Shown here one piece after another: positions 21,004-31,488 of a DNA stretch of 64,000 nt. The notes under the pieces are model-generated. The model saw nothing but the letters and a program-made list of their open reading frames with translations, made no database searches and was not told where the DNA came from. The DNA is taken from positions 124,001 through 188,000 of the forward strand of contig NW_025408685.1 of the NCBI RefSeq assembly GCF_020360975.1, given 5' to 3'. Source of the DNA: Hirsutella rhossiliensis (taxonomy: Eukaryota; Ascomycota; Sordariomycetes; Hypocreales; Ophiocordycipitaceae). Made by a program: the position numbers and the translations under genes. Every line of letters starts with the position of its first letter. Positions within the stretch are counted from its first letter, which is position 1.

Positions 21004-23007
21004 TAGTAGTAGTAGTAGTAGTAGTATTGATTACCGTCTGGGACATCCCTATAAGGGCAAAAGACGTGCTAGGCTAGAGAAGACTAGATACATAGAATAT
21101 CCCGAGTACCTGGACTAAGGACCGTGTGTAGCACCTAACCACTCCATCTAGCAATTCTGAGGCTCTGAGGCCGGTCGGAAATTCGGGCCCTTCCCCGTCA
21201 GCGGGTTCCAGGCACGGCAGTGAAGCCGTAATAGTAGTCAGTCTTTGGCCGAGGCCGGGTGACTGAGAAAGCCCACGAAGTCATGGGCCGGCCGCAAGCC
21301 CTCGAGGAGGGCCTACGGGGCAGAAAGAAAAAGAAAAGAAAAAGGGAGCAGAGAGTGTAGCAATGTTAGTCGGGGGTTCGCCCCGATGGCGATTGTCTTC
21401 TCCCGCAGGAGCGTTCGATCCGGGACCACTTCGTGGTCATGACAGTCGGCGAAGTCCCCGTGCCTGCTCCTCGTAGCAAGCAGGTGGTGGAGGTGTTGTC
21501 GATTGGTGTGCAGCTCCGGGGGACACCCGGGTGAGGCCTTGAGCTCTAGGCTCTTGTAGCTCCTCGGGGCCCCCGCGGCCCACCAGTCCAGAGGAAGTCG
21601 TGGCCGCTAGGCGGCAGAGGTCGGGGCCGCGAGACGGCAGAAGGAGTCAGGGCCGCAAGGCGGCAGAAGGCGAGGCCAGCCAGTAAAGGCGGCAGAGGGT
21701 GCAAGGCAGCGCGAGGCGTGCCAGAGAGGGCGAGAAGAAGTCGGGCCGCGGGGCGGCAGAAGAGGTCGGGGCCGCGAGGTGGCAGCAGAAGTCAGGGCCG
21801 CGAGGCGGCAGAAGTCGAGGCCAGCCAGTAAAGGCGGCAGAAGAAGGCGATGCCGCGAGGCGGCAGAAGGCGAGGCAGCGCGAGGCGTGCCGTTATTCGA
21901 GACCAGCTTCCCAAGAGGAGACGAACTCTCCAAAGTCTGCCTTTGGTGCCTGCTAGAGCCCCGTTAGGGCTAGAGAGGCAGAAGCATGGTCGGGTGGCCT
22001 GAAAATTTCTTCATCACTAACAGGCTGCTAACAGCCCGCAGAAGAGAAGAATTTTTACAGGGGAGAGTTGCAGCTTTAGCTGGTAGTAGTAGTAGTAGTA
22101 GTATTGATTACCGTCTGGGACATCCCTATAAGGGCAAAAGACGTGCTAGGCTAGAGAAGACTAGATACATAGAATATCCCGAGTACCTGGACTAAGGACC
22201 GTGTGTAGCACCTAACCACTCCATCTAGCAATTCTGAGGCTCTGAGGCCGGTCGGAAATTCGGGGCCCTTCCCCCGTCAGCGGGTTCCAGGCACGGCAGT
22301 GAAGCCGTAATAGTAGTCAGTCTTTGGCCGAGGCCGGGTGACTGAGAAAGCCCACGAAGTCATGGGTCGGCCGCAAGCCCCTCGAGGAGGGCCTACGGGG
22401 CAGAAAGAAAAGAAAGAAAAAGGAAGCAGAGAGTGTAGCAATGTTAGTCGGGGATTCGCCCCGATGGCGATTGTCTTCTCCCGCAGGAGCGTTCGATCCG
22501 GGGCCACGTCGGAGCCGCGAGACGGCAGAAGGAGGCAGAGCCGCAAGGCGGCAGAAGGCGAGGCCAGCCAGTAAAGGCGGCAGAGGGTGCGAGGCAGCGC
22601 GAGGCGTGCCAGGAAGGGCGAGAAGAAGTCGGGCCGCGAGGCGGCAGAAGAGGTCGGGGCCGCGAGGCGGCAGAAGTCGAGGCCAGCCAGTAAAGGCGGC
22701 AGAAGAAGGCGATGCCGCGAGGCGGCAGAAGGCGAGGCAGCGCGAGGCATGCCGTTATTCGAGACCAGCTTCCCAAGAGGAGACGAACTCTCCAAAGTCT
22801 GCCTTTTGGTGCTTGCTAGAGCCCCGTTAGGGCTAGAGAGGCAGAAGCATGGTCGGGTGACCTGAAAATAATTATCCACTAACAGGCTGCTAACAGCCCG
22901 CAGAAGAGAAGAATTTTTACAGGGGAGAGTTGCAGCTTTAGCTGGTGCGAGTTTTTCGAGGGCCAATAAAGTGGGGCGTGGCACAGGTAAACTAAACTAA
23001 ACTAAAA
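21004..23007 (+). repeat. Two tandem copies of a ~1 kb GC-rich unit with a (TAAAC)n tail
   Basis: Each unit starts with (TAG)n followed by TATTGATTACCGTCTGGG (21025 and 22102, offset 1077 bp) and ends with TGCAGCTTTAGCTGG. The first unit ends at 22083 and the second at 22945. Both contain a minisatellite built on GCCGCGAGGCGGCAGAAG. After the second unit come GAGGGCCAATAAAG and GTAAACTAAACTAAACTAAA. A repeated short 3' tail after a polyadenylation-like signal is typical of a non-LTR element or a mobile transcript. The tail favours plus orientation. No reverse transcriptase is present, so the source is unproven. Confidence 0.6.
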
Positions 23008-23130
23008 GACTGAAAAATGGCACTTGTGCCCGTTCAGGTTGTAGTCAAGGCGCGATGGCTTTTGACCCATGCTTAGCGCGATAATCCCTGCAATATGTCT
23101 GTCCGAACCTGTCTGTCCGGAGCCATCCCG

Positions 23131-23371
23131 GGTCTCAGATGGAGACAGCGTCAGTGATCGAAGTCAAGGTGGCACATGAGGCCCATTCTGTCACCACTAG
23201 GTCTGGAAGAATTATAAAACAGCGCCGGAATATGTAGGAATGGTCATTCCTCTACAGAATTATATAATTCTTATATTTTTAGTCTTAGGTTCTGGTCACA
23301 TTTCATGTAGTTCAAATGGTAGACTTTTGGTGGGAATTTTTTTGTTGGCGCTACCCAAAGGGGGATGTTAC
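23131..23371 (+). mobile_element. 3' end fragment of a family A pogo element
   Basis: Read forward, this matches the complement of the left 230 bp of copy 1 (14466-14700): CAGTGATCGAAGTCAAGGTGG, then TTCATGTAGTTCAAATGG, then the partial terminal repeat GCGCTACCCAAAGG. It is more diverged than the two long copies and stops inside the terminal repeat, where a hAT end begins. Confidence 0.75.
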
Positions 23372-23442
23372 GTGCGGCCAAGTCACACGCACTGAATGAG
23401 CAGTTTGAGGGGTCCAAACGCACTGGCCTCACTATTAGGAGC
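23372..23442. mobile_element. Orphan right end of the GCTCCTAATAGTG hAT family
   Basis: The 71 bp from GTGCGGCCAAGTCACACGC to CACTATTAGGAGC are almost identical to 43648-43719, the right end of hAT copy 2. No left end or coding sequence is attached. Confidence 0.75.
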
Positions 23443-24391
23443 ACTGTGTCTGACACAGGGCGCATTGCCCGCTGGTGGGGCATGTCACTCGGCAGAATTT
23501 TTGGGCCAATCAAAACTCGCGGCCCGTGTAAGGAGCACCAGTGTAGTAAAGTGGTTGGGCCCGTATATCAATTGCCATCAAGTATATCAATTCAATTCAA
23601 GTTAATCAAGGAGACGATTTTATTTCAAGTAATCAAGTTACACCTGCAAACTTGACTTACTTGAATTGAAGTCAGCACTGGTGTGCCCTCGCACCCGTCA
23701 AATTGCGTTACGAACCGATATACTATTATGTCGTAGACAACTAAATAGGCTATTAATTGCATGCCTAGCGAGTAATGTGATGGTTCTAAACGTGTATAAG
23801 GATTGATTATATTAATCTGTAATATGTTATTCCTAGCATTCCATCTAGAGTTTTAGACGATAACAGTCTACTATCTACTAATTGGCATTCCGCGCCTTGG
23901 CTATTAATGCAGAATGCGGCACCAACATTATGTAGAACCCAGGCTTGTAGCTTGTATGCTAATAAGGCAGGGCAATTTTCTTCCTAAACCTATCCTAGCA
24001 TTACGTACAGACCTTCTCCATGATTAATCGCACTAGTTCCAAGCACGTAAGACGTCCCTAGCTACATTTATGCCCGATACGGTTACGACTTGCACCTTGT
24101 GTACGTACTCATAGTATGTTTAAGCAGAAGATTCTAGCGGAATGGACCAGAACGTTGTTAGTATCTAAGTATCTAATTCGTATCCGTCCTTTATACCTCG
24201 ATTAAAAAAGTACGAAGGAAGTGTAGGATTATTCTATAGGCAAACTATTTACATATAAAAGCTGCAGAACACCTTCGGATTTAAGGATGAATAGTAACTC
24301 CTCTCTATTACTTATCGGGCACTGGTCTCTTACGCTAATCTTACACAGACTATCGATTCCTCTTAAGTTTACGATCTAGTAGTCTATCACT
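23443..24391. other. AT-rich intergenic stretch
   Basis: No gene is visible. GCACCAGTG (23535) and its near inverted copy CACTGGTGTGC (23676) bracket about 150 bp and could be a miniature element. From about 23690 the sequence becomes markedly AT-rich with few long frames. The last part is the promoter side of the secreted-protein gene starting at 24392. Confidence 0.4.
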
Positions 24392-24462
24392 ATGAAGCTA
24401 TTCACATCTTTGATTTTCGCAGTCGCTGCTACGATTGCAGTTGCTGATAGCAACTCTCTAGC
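24392..24462 (+). pseudogene. First part of a small cysteine-rich secreted protein gene, cut by Copia
   Basis: ATG 24392 starts a classic signal peptide (MKLFTSLIFAVAATIAVA). After codon 23 the frame is interrupted by the Copia element at 24463. The 5-bp duplication CTAGC flanks the element (24458-24462 and 30108-30112), and the same reading frame continues in phase from 30113. The resumed part encodes cysteines spaced C-x6-C-x6-CC-x4-C, a knottin-like pattern. It may be an effector-like protein, but no function can be assigned from sequence. With a 5.6 kb insertion in its first exon the gene is presumably inactive. Confidence 0.68.
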
Positions 24463-24784
24463 TGTCAGAACCTTGATGAGGTTCTCGTCGGATAGGTCAC
24501 GGACACAGCAAGAATGGTACGATCGGATGAAGTGAGGTATGATGTGTGTGTCTGTCTGTGTCCCCCATTTGGGGGTGCTCTGCCCAAGCCCTATATCAAA
24601 GGGCGATGGCCTCAATCCCTATGACATGCCATCACGTCATATCTCTGTAACTGTCTCATAGATGTCCTCGTGGCCTCATCAGCTGCGCTACCTGGTGCGC
24701 TATCGTCTGCGCTACCGTTGGCGCTGCCACTAGTAGCCTGACGCTATCGTAGCTGCATCTACCCGGATTCTACCGGATCTAACA
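24463..24784 (-). repeat. 3' LTR of the Copia element
   Basis: The 322-bp LTR is identical to 29786-30107. The CTAGC duplication lies directly to its left at 24458-24462. The RNase H frame ends a few bases inside it, at 24759. Confidence 0.93.
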
Positions 24785-27072
24785 CACCCTCCCAGCTGAG
24801 CTCGCATCGCGAGGGAAGCTGCCAATGATCCGCCCAAATCGTCCAAAGCCATTGTGTATGTGAATTGTTCTTTCGGGCCGGAACATCATCTCTCCCGGGG
24901 CGAGTATCGTGCCTGTAGATGCGCTCGCGGCTCATTGCGCCTTCTTCGTGATTTCGTCGCTGGTCATTCCTTATCTTCCTTGTGCCACACCTCATATATC
25001 TGTTCTTGGAGTTCTTCGTCATCTGTTTCGGGAGCGACCGGCCGGCGAGGAGGCTGGTGACGTCTTCGAGGCCCATTTGCTTGACGAATGCTTCAAAGTG
25101 AGGTCCTTGGAGCGCCTTTGTCAAACCATCGGCCATCAGCTCGGCGCTGGGTGTATACGTGACTTCGATCGTGCCGTTGGCTACTTCTTGACGAAGCCAA
25201 TGGTTGTGGATGTTGACGTGACGAACCTTTGTCTTCAGCGCTGCGATCTCTGCGTTGACGAGCCGGATTGTTTGGTTATTGTCGCATTGAATCCGAATGT
25301 GTGAGGCATCCAGCTTGACACCCAGCTCGTCGATCAGCCTGCTCATGTATATTGACTCCTTGGCGGTTTGTGACAATGCCAAAAGCTCTGCCTCAGTTGT
25401 CGAGGTTGTGACGGTATCTTGCTTGTTTGCCCGCCACCCGATGAGACCTCCAAACAGCTTCATGGCGTAGGCCTGCGAGCTTTTCCGGTCGGTCGAGTTG
25501 TCAGCAAATGATGAGTCGCTTGCCACTTCAAAATCATCGCCACCTCCCAGCCTGAGGGCCAAATTCTTTCTCTCGACCAAGTAGCAAATTGCTCGGTCAG
25601 CAGCGTCTTGGTGTTGAGGGCTGGGGTTGGACATGAAGTTTGCCAGTTTTGAGGCGACAAAGGCTACATCTGGCCTTGTGATGACTGCTGCATACAAGAG
25701 AGATCCGCTTTCACCTGGTAGGAGTTTACTTCTCCGTTCGTGGCGATGCCTTCAAATGGGAGTAGCTCTTCAGTCCCCATTGGTGTGTTAAAAATTCTGC
25801 GTTTGTTTGCTAGGCGGCCGATCTTCTCAATGTATGAAGCTTGTGACAGCCAAATCAGGCGTCGATCACGGTTGCGAATGATTTCGATTCCTAAGAACCA
25901 TTGGAGGTCGTTTCCTCCGGTCAGTTCATATTTTGAACGCAGTTGGTCGGTTAGAGCTTTTGCCCTCAGTCCGTCTTCCTTCCGAAACGCAAACACAATG
26001 TCATCAACGTAAAAGAAGACGAATATGCCGTCGAGGGTTAGGCAACAGGGCTCATGAGGAACCGTCTTGAAGCCAATTTTCTTGAGCGTATTGGTCAGCT
26101 CGCGATGCCACAACAGAGGCGACTTTCGCAGCCCGTAGAGTGCTTTCAACAATTTCAAGATTATGCCGTGTTTCCTGTGACCCGGCGGCATACGCATGTA
26201 AATCCCGTCGTCCAAGTTGGCATTCACAAATGCATTGACGGCGTCGTATTGGATCAGTTCGAGGTCGAATCTTGCCGCAATTGCCATCAGTGATCTGAAG
26301 CTTCTTCCAGCCAACGTAGCTGCATATGTGTCTTGGGTGTTTCGACGTTCTTGGTCGCCTCGGACCACAAGGCGAGCTTTGCATTTCACCAGCCTGCCTC
26401 GCTTGGTGTACTTGTAGACGTAAATCCACATGCAGTCAAGAATTTGTGTTCCATTTGAGATTGTGTTGAGGGCCACCTCCTTCCAAGAACCCATTTTCTG
26501 GTGGCTCTGGAGGTGGTCTCGTTCGGCTTGCTCGAACATGTAGCGGAAAGTGTGTGTCTTGAGATCGTGGTGACTCTTTGGGAGAGGCGGTAGGTCTTTT
26601 CGATCGATTTGTTTCTTGAAGATGAGTCTTTCTAGGTAGGCCTTGTCTCGAGGCTTCCCACTTGTCTTGTCTTTTGAAATGGGGTTTGCAACAGTCCCTG
26701 CTAGGAAAGCTGACGCCCAAGTCTGTCTTGCAGAGTTTTTCTTTGACGATGTGGTTCTGGCTCACAGGAGGGTGACAGCCCGTCCTGGTGCCCATCTGTC
26801 AAGCTCTGTGATGTTTCAGGCATTGTGAGGTCATCATGACTCTCTTGCCACCAGGGTCTGTCCTGGATTTTTCTTTCCACAAAGGGGTCTTGTATCATTT
26901 GTATTGAGGCTGCAAGGAGAGCAGCCGGAGGAGTCTGCGGAGGCGTTGGCAGGAGTTCAAAGCGTGCCTCAGTGTATTTTTCATTGAATTGTTCCTCGTT
27001 TGGTGGATCGACCATTTGTTCGTCGTCGTCGTTGAAATCGAAGACGGGCTCATCTGGAGCCTGCGTTGTCAT
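24759..27072 (-). pseudogene. Copia pol C-terminal half: reverse transcriptase and RNase H
   Basis: Reverse transcriptase (25664-26539) shows the KCKARLVVRGDQ start, DAVNAFVNANLDD, KALYGLRKSPLLWH and the catalytic FFYVDDIVF. RNase H (24759-25697) shows VASDSSFADN, TTSTTEAELLALSQ and CDNNQTIRL. The linker (26701-27072) begins MTTQAPDEPVFDFNDDDEQ. Frame changes lie near 25690 and 26600-26700. All catalytic motifs are intact, so the damage is limited to single-base shifts. Confidence 0.85.
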
Positions 27073-28578
27073 TAGCGAGAAATTTCATCATTCTTTGGGA
27101 GGCCAATCTGGGTGAGAGTGTCTGCCAGTTTGTCAAGGTCGGCTTCCCTGACTGATTCAGCGAGGCTTTGGAGCGTTCCATCGAACACTTGATCCTCATC
27201 GAAAACGACGTCTCGTGTGAGTATCACCTCGCCTGTCGAAGGTATCCAGACCCTGTAGATGTTTGAGGAGGAATACCCGACGAGATGGCCAATCCAAGCC
27301 CTTGGGTTGAGCTTTTTGAGTCGTTGTTCTTTCTTTTGGGCCACCCTTGTCATGGCGAAAACCTTGCACCCGTAGGCGCGGAGGTGTTCGAGGGGTGGTT
27401 TCTTGCCTGTGAGCACTTTGTAAGGTGATCTCCATTTCTTCCCGTATCTTGGGGTGCGGTTGTTGAGATACACCGCGGCCCTGTAAATCTCTGTCCACAG
27501 CTGAGTTGGAAGCATTCCCTTCATCGCTCGAGCCTTGTCTTTGATCGTCCCGGCTGAGCGTTCGGACAATCCATTTTGACATTGGGTGTTTGGGGCCGAT
27601 GGCTCGACCTTGAGGAACTTCTCGTGGACGAGGTAGTTGAGAATTTCTGGTTTCCCCGTAGTCAGCTCATTGTCGCACTCGACGATTTTTGTGATAAATT
27701 CGTATTGATGTTTCAGGTTGCTCAGAAGGTATTCAATCGAAGCCTTGACAGTCTCTGTTTTGCGGTCTTGCAGGTAGAAATCCCAGGCAAACCCGCTTGC
27801 TCTGTCTGTCACCAGCATCAGCGAGTTATATCCCTTCTTGTCAGGCTCGAAGTCGTGAAATCGATTCCGAGTCTTTCTCCAGGTTTGCAGTCTTCGCGGG
27901 TTCTCTTCGTATCTGTTTTCTCAACTTGCCCATTACGCAGTTATCACAGTCAACGGAGGATTCCTTTGATCTTCACTCCTCGTGAGCAGTTCACGAGGTG
28001 CTCCATGGCTCTGGGGCCTGGGTGCCCGAGCCGCAGGTGCCAGAGCTTTGCAGATACCTTCTGAGGGCTTCGTTGTGTTATCGAAGTGTACTTGTTTCGT
28101 CTGTTGAAGAATGCCCTTCGAGTGACGTCGCTGGGGATGTGTTCCAGCACAAACTGGTCGTGTTCCTGGCTGACCAGGCCGATGATGCTCCAATCTGAAG
28201 CTCGAAGGCACGACTGTTGGCCTGGACTTTCGTCCCACCAGATGCCGTGTCTCTTCAGGGTTTTGTAGGAGACTAGGTTGCACGCAAAATTTTCGCAAAA
28301 CGCGACATCAGTCAGCCGTAGACAGCGTGGGCCTTGAGGGCCTTCGATCCTGATGTCGACATCACCATAGCCTTGAATAGGCACTTGGCTCTCCCCTGCC
28401 CAGAGGAAGTCGCCTTTGTCGCTCTCCTGAAGTTGAGAAATCGTGAAATTTGGTTGAAGATGTGGATGGTCGAAGCAGAGTCAAGCAGGGCCGAGTTGCA
28501 CAGCGGATATGACTCGACAGAGAAAGCTGCTTGGCCAGGTTGATGAGCGATGGCGAATGAAGCGGAGCACTTCCCCAT
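27072..28578 (-). pseudogene. Copia pol N-terminal half: protease and integrase
   Basis: The protease has the active-site sequence ALLDSASTIHIFN (28312-28578). The next frame carries the GAG-pre-integrase segment (LWHLRLGHPGPRAMEHL) and then the zinc-binding pair DCDNC. Integrase (27072-27818) shows VTDRASGFAW, CDNELTTGKPEIL and APNTQCQNGLSERSAGTI, including the D and E of the DDE triad, and the YGCKVFAM region. Frame changes lie near 28405 and 27850-27970; at 28405 one base is missing in the AAAGG run. Confidence 0.85.
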
Positions 28579-28601
28579 CGCTCTTCCAAGTCAGGCTGGA
28601 G

Positions 28602-29758
28602 TTAGATCTTGAGCAGGAGCTGGGGTTGAAGCTGGCTCCCGCTTCGTGCTTGGCATGAATTCCTTTCTTGCCTCTTTCCACGGTATCTGTCCATTTGTCT
28701 TTTCACTTCTTCAAGCTTCGAGTTTCTCTCGACCGCTTCGTTTGGAGCCCACCACTTTGGGGCTATATCTGGGTTGATTGCGTAGCAATTCGAGAATGTA
28801 TGGCCTGGTTGTTCGCAAAGGTTGCAGAATCTTCTGCTTGGCTCGTCATCTCGAGGCCTCTTGTATGTATCTCTGTCTCTTGTATCTCTGTTGTCCCGGC
28901 CTCGATCTCGGCCTCTTCCTCTTCCTCTTCCTCTATTTCCTCTCGTCTCGTCAAGTGTTGGGCCGAAGGAGCCAGGCTTAATCGTAGAAGGAATCATTTC
29001 GGAATCGATATAGTTTGTGAAATGGTTCGTCATGGTGTGTATATCAAAATCATCGTCAGTATCTTTTCGGAGAGGTAGAATTGGGTTACCCAGCCGGAAC
29101 ATTGAGGTTTCACAGCCTCCAAGAAGTCTCTGATCCATATAGCTGGGTGTGTCGCTTCCGCGAGCTTCTCTCTGATGCCCTCGTGCATCACGTTCTTCCA
29201 TGACTGGATCCAGCTTTCCCAGTCTTGCGGTGGTTTGGTGAGAGGTGTAACCGCCTTTCGATACCTATTTTGCAAGGCCCGAGTCATCTCTTTCTTGTTG
29301 CCTTTGGCCTGCTTCTTCAGGCTGGCGTACCAGTCTTTGAGGGACTTGGCTGGAAGACAACAGGTCTGAAAATATGGATCATCAACGGTCTTTGCCACCC
29401 AGGCTCGCAGATCTTTGATGCTTTCCTCTTGTTTTTCGTGCTTTCGAACCTTGAACTGGAACATACGCCAGTCGTTGGTGGTGTCCCTGAGAGTAGCGTC
29501 AGCTGCTCGAGTGGTTACTCCCGTTTGATTAGCAGTTGGCTGTGGTTCTTCGAGAAGGCTTGCTCCTTCGACTCCAGAAACCCAGTTCCAGAGCTTGTAA
29601 TCGATGGCAAGTGCCTGGAATTTGGTGTCCCATAGAGACCAGTCCTTGGGCTGGCGGAGGAAGGCTTCAGAAGTCGGAGTCTTTGCGAATGAAGTCATCG
29701 CCAAAATTAATAAAAAAAAAATTGAATTGCTTAGTTTTTCAGATGCGGGTTCTTCCAC
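28602..29758 (-). pseudogene. Copia gag with CCHC zinc knuckle
   Basis: The gag starts near 29758 and covers two overlapping frames (29030-29758 and 28602-29201). The first has LRQPKDWSLWDTKFQALA, typical of the Copia gag N-terminus. The second has an arginine/glycine/aspartate-rich stretch followed by the knuckle CNLCEQPGHTFSNC. One frame change near 29110 divides them. Confidence 0.82.
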
Positions 29759-29785
29759 TCAATTGGTAGAATTGAGACTCTTAAT
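29745..29785 (-). promoter_or_regulatory. Copia primer-binding site matching a tRNA-Lys(CUU) 5' half
   Basis: On the plus strand the bases directly before the 5' LTR read CTCAATTGGTAGA, then four bases, then GAGACTCTTAAT ending at 29785. This resembles the D-arm and anticodon stem-loop of tRNA-Lys(CUU), with anticodon loop CTCTTAA. The match stops one base after the loop, next to the LTR end. Drosophila copia is primed by the 5' half of initiator tRNA cut in the same place, so priming by a tRNA half is inferred here. Confidence 0.62.
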
Positions 29786-30107
29786 TGTCAGAACCTTGAT
29801 GAGGTTCTCGTCGGATAGGTCACGGACACAGCAAGAATGGTACGATCGGATGAAGTGAGGTATGATGTGTGTGTCTGTCTGTGTCCCCCATTTGGGGGTG
29901 CTCTGCCCAAGCCCTATATCAAAGGGCGATGGCCTCAATCCCTATGACATGCCATCACGTCATATCTCTGTAACTGTCTCATAGATGTCCTCGTGGCCTC
30001 ATCAGCTGCGCTACCTGGTGCGCTATCGTCTGCGCTACCGTTGGCGCTGCCACTAGTAGCCTGACGCTATCGTAGCTGCATCTACCCGGATTCTACCGGA
30101 TCTAACA
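29786..30107 (-). repeat. 5' LTR of the Copia element
   Basis: The 322-bp LTR is identical to 24463-24784. The CTAGC duplication follows at 30108-30112. Being 5' on the minus strand, it should hold the element's promoter. Confidence 0.93.
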
Positions 30108-30112
30108 CTAGC

Positions 30113-30543
30113 CGGCAATCGTCAAAGGTGCTCGCGAACTATAGGCCCATGCGAGACTGCGGGCCATTTTTGCTGCAAAGGATTTTATTGTTATAATCAA
30201 GAGGTAATATCTTTACGAAGGAGTGGTTATCTTATATAGAGTAATATACTGACTAAGCCCTAGTGCTTTGATAAAGAGATTGAGGTAAGACTTTTATTTA
30301 ACGTTCTTTACTAGATATTAACCGAATGCTACTAAGTGTTCCCACTTGCATGACCCTTGCAGGGTCGCAGGCTATAAGGGCGCGAAGTGCTGCCTTGACC
30401 TTACTTGTAAGCCTAAGGGACACGAAGGCTGGGGAACGGTATGTAAAGAACAGAAGGTTCGCTCGATTAACTTTCCCATACTGACGTTTATCGTTAGTGC
30501 GAGCGTCGCATTGATAAACTCGGTTATACGGCTTAAGTACTAG
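30113..30543 (+). pseudogene. Remainder of the disrupted cysteine-rich secreted protein gene
   Basis: From 30113 the frame continues that of 24392-24462 and shows C-x6-C-x6-CC-x4-C before a possible donor (GAG|GTAATA, about 30208). A later frame (30346-30543) has a related arrangement, C-x9-CC-x4-C-x11-C, with TTGCAG just before it as a possible acceptor. The two may be exons of one protein with two cysteine-rich modules. As written, the splice phase does not match, so the downstream model is uncertain. Confidence 0.5.
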
Positions 30544-31488
30544 CACTAAGAAATAAGGGCTCTATTTATTACAGTCGCTACAGTAGATAGATACAAATCA
30601 ATATATTCTGTCACACTGTAACGGGCTAGGCCCTGCTGGACAAGGGGAGCCAATGCAATGCAATGCAATTTATTCCGCCCGGAGGGACCAACCCTAGAGG
30701 GCCGCGACACTAAGCTATTTACAGATCCTCCACTTTCGACTGCAACACCCAGAAGCCCCACATTTTGCTCCTATCCGTACATTTCAGCCTCCAATTTCGC
30801 CGTTGACAGGCCTGCTTGAAGGCCCATTTCTCCAAGTGTTCAGCATCCTATTCTCAGCAGCTGAAGCCCGGTCTGTCAATGAGAGGCTGTATGGTGCTAG
30901 TACTGTGCACTCTGGTTTGCTAGTACTGTCATCGTTGGTCCTAGGGGTGATATACGAAGGTGAATTTTTTGAAGATTTTCAATGAAGGATGAATCAAATG
31001 AATTGAATTTTTGGGATCTCGATTCAAAATCTTCAAGCTCCAATTTTCGCGATTCAAGTTGGGTTTGGGCCAATTCAGGCCATTCATGAATGGTTTGAAG
31101 GGATCCCCTAAACGAAGTGAATTTGGTGTGTACCTAAGCGATTGCAAAAATACCTCAAAACTCCAATACCCGTTGGCGGGGCCTCTGGCAGCCAACTAAG
31201 GGGCCCCTTCCCCTTAGTTGGGCCCAAAATTCCCGGACAGCCCCAAAACTCCCGGACGCGCGCCTGGTGGGCAAATCCGGGCAAACAGCCGCCACAGCGT
31301 CCTATGAGTGTCTAAATAAATTTTCTAGGAATGCAAATTGTAGACCCAATCGCCCTTATTATTTGAGGCTATTGACGATGCAGAAAACACGAGTTATGCG
31401 GCGTTGCGCGGCGTTGAGGCGTGCACCTATTAATGTTGAAGTGTGTAGCCCATATTCGGCTCTTCCCAATTTATATACCTTCTTGATC
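30544..31488. other. Intergenic with a short hairpin
   Basis: No gene is recognised. CCAACTAAGGGG (31192-31203) and CCCCTTAGTTGG (31210-31221) form a perfect 12-bp hairpin with a 6-nt loop. The part near 30960-31100 is AT-rich. Confidence 0.4.

Larger units (their letters stand above)
24463..30107 (-). mobile_element. Complete Copia retrotransposon with identical LTRs
   Basis: Both LTRs are 322 bp and identical by direct reading (24463-24784 and 29786-30107). On the minus strand they begin TGTTAGATCC and end GTTCTGACA. The target duplication is CTAGC. On the minus strand a purine-rich tract (CTGGGAGGGTG) directly precedes the 3' LTR, and a tRNA-Lys-like primer site directly follows the 5' LTR. 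The order gag, PR, IN, RT, RH is that of Copia. Identical LTRs mean a recent insertion, although several single-base frameshifts split the coding region. Confidence 0.93.

Noticed and set aside
22338..22830. Open frames in the GC-rich minisatellite
   Set aside because: They arise from the repeat unit and give arginine/glycine/alanine-rich products on several frames.
29745..29785. A tRNA-Lys gene
   Set aside because: Only the 5' half is present, it abuts the LTR, and the acceptor and T arms are missing; a primer-binding site explains it better.
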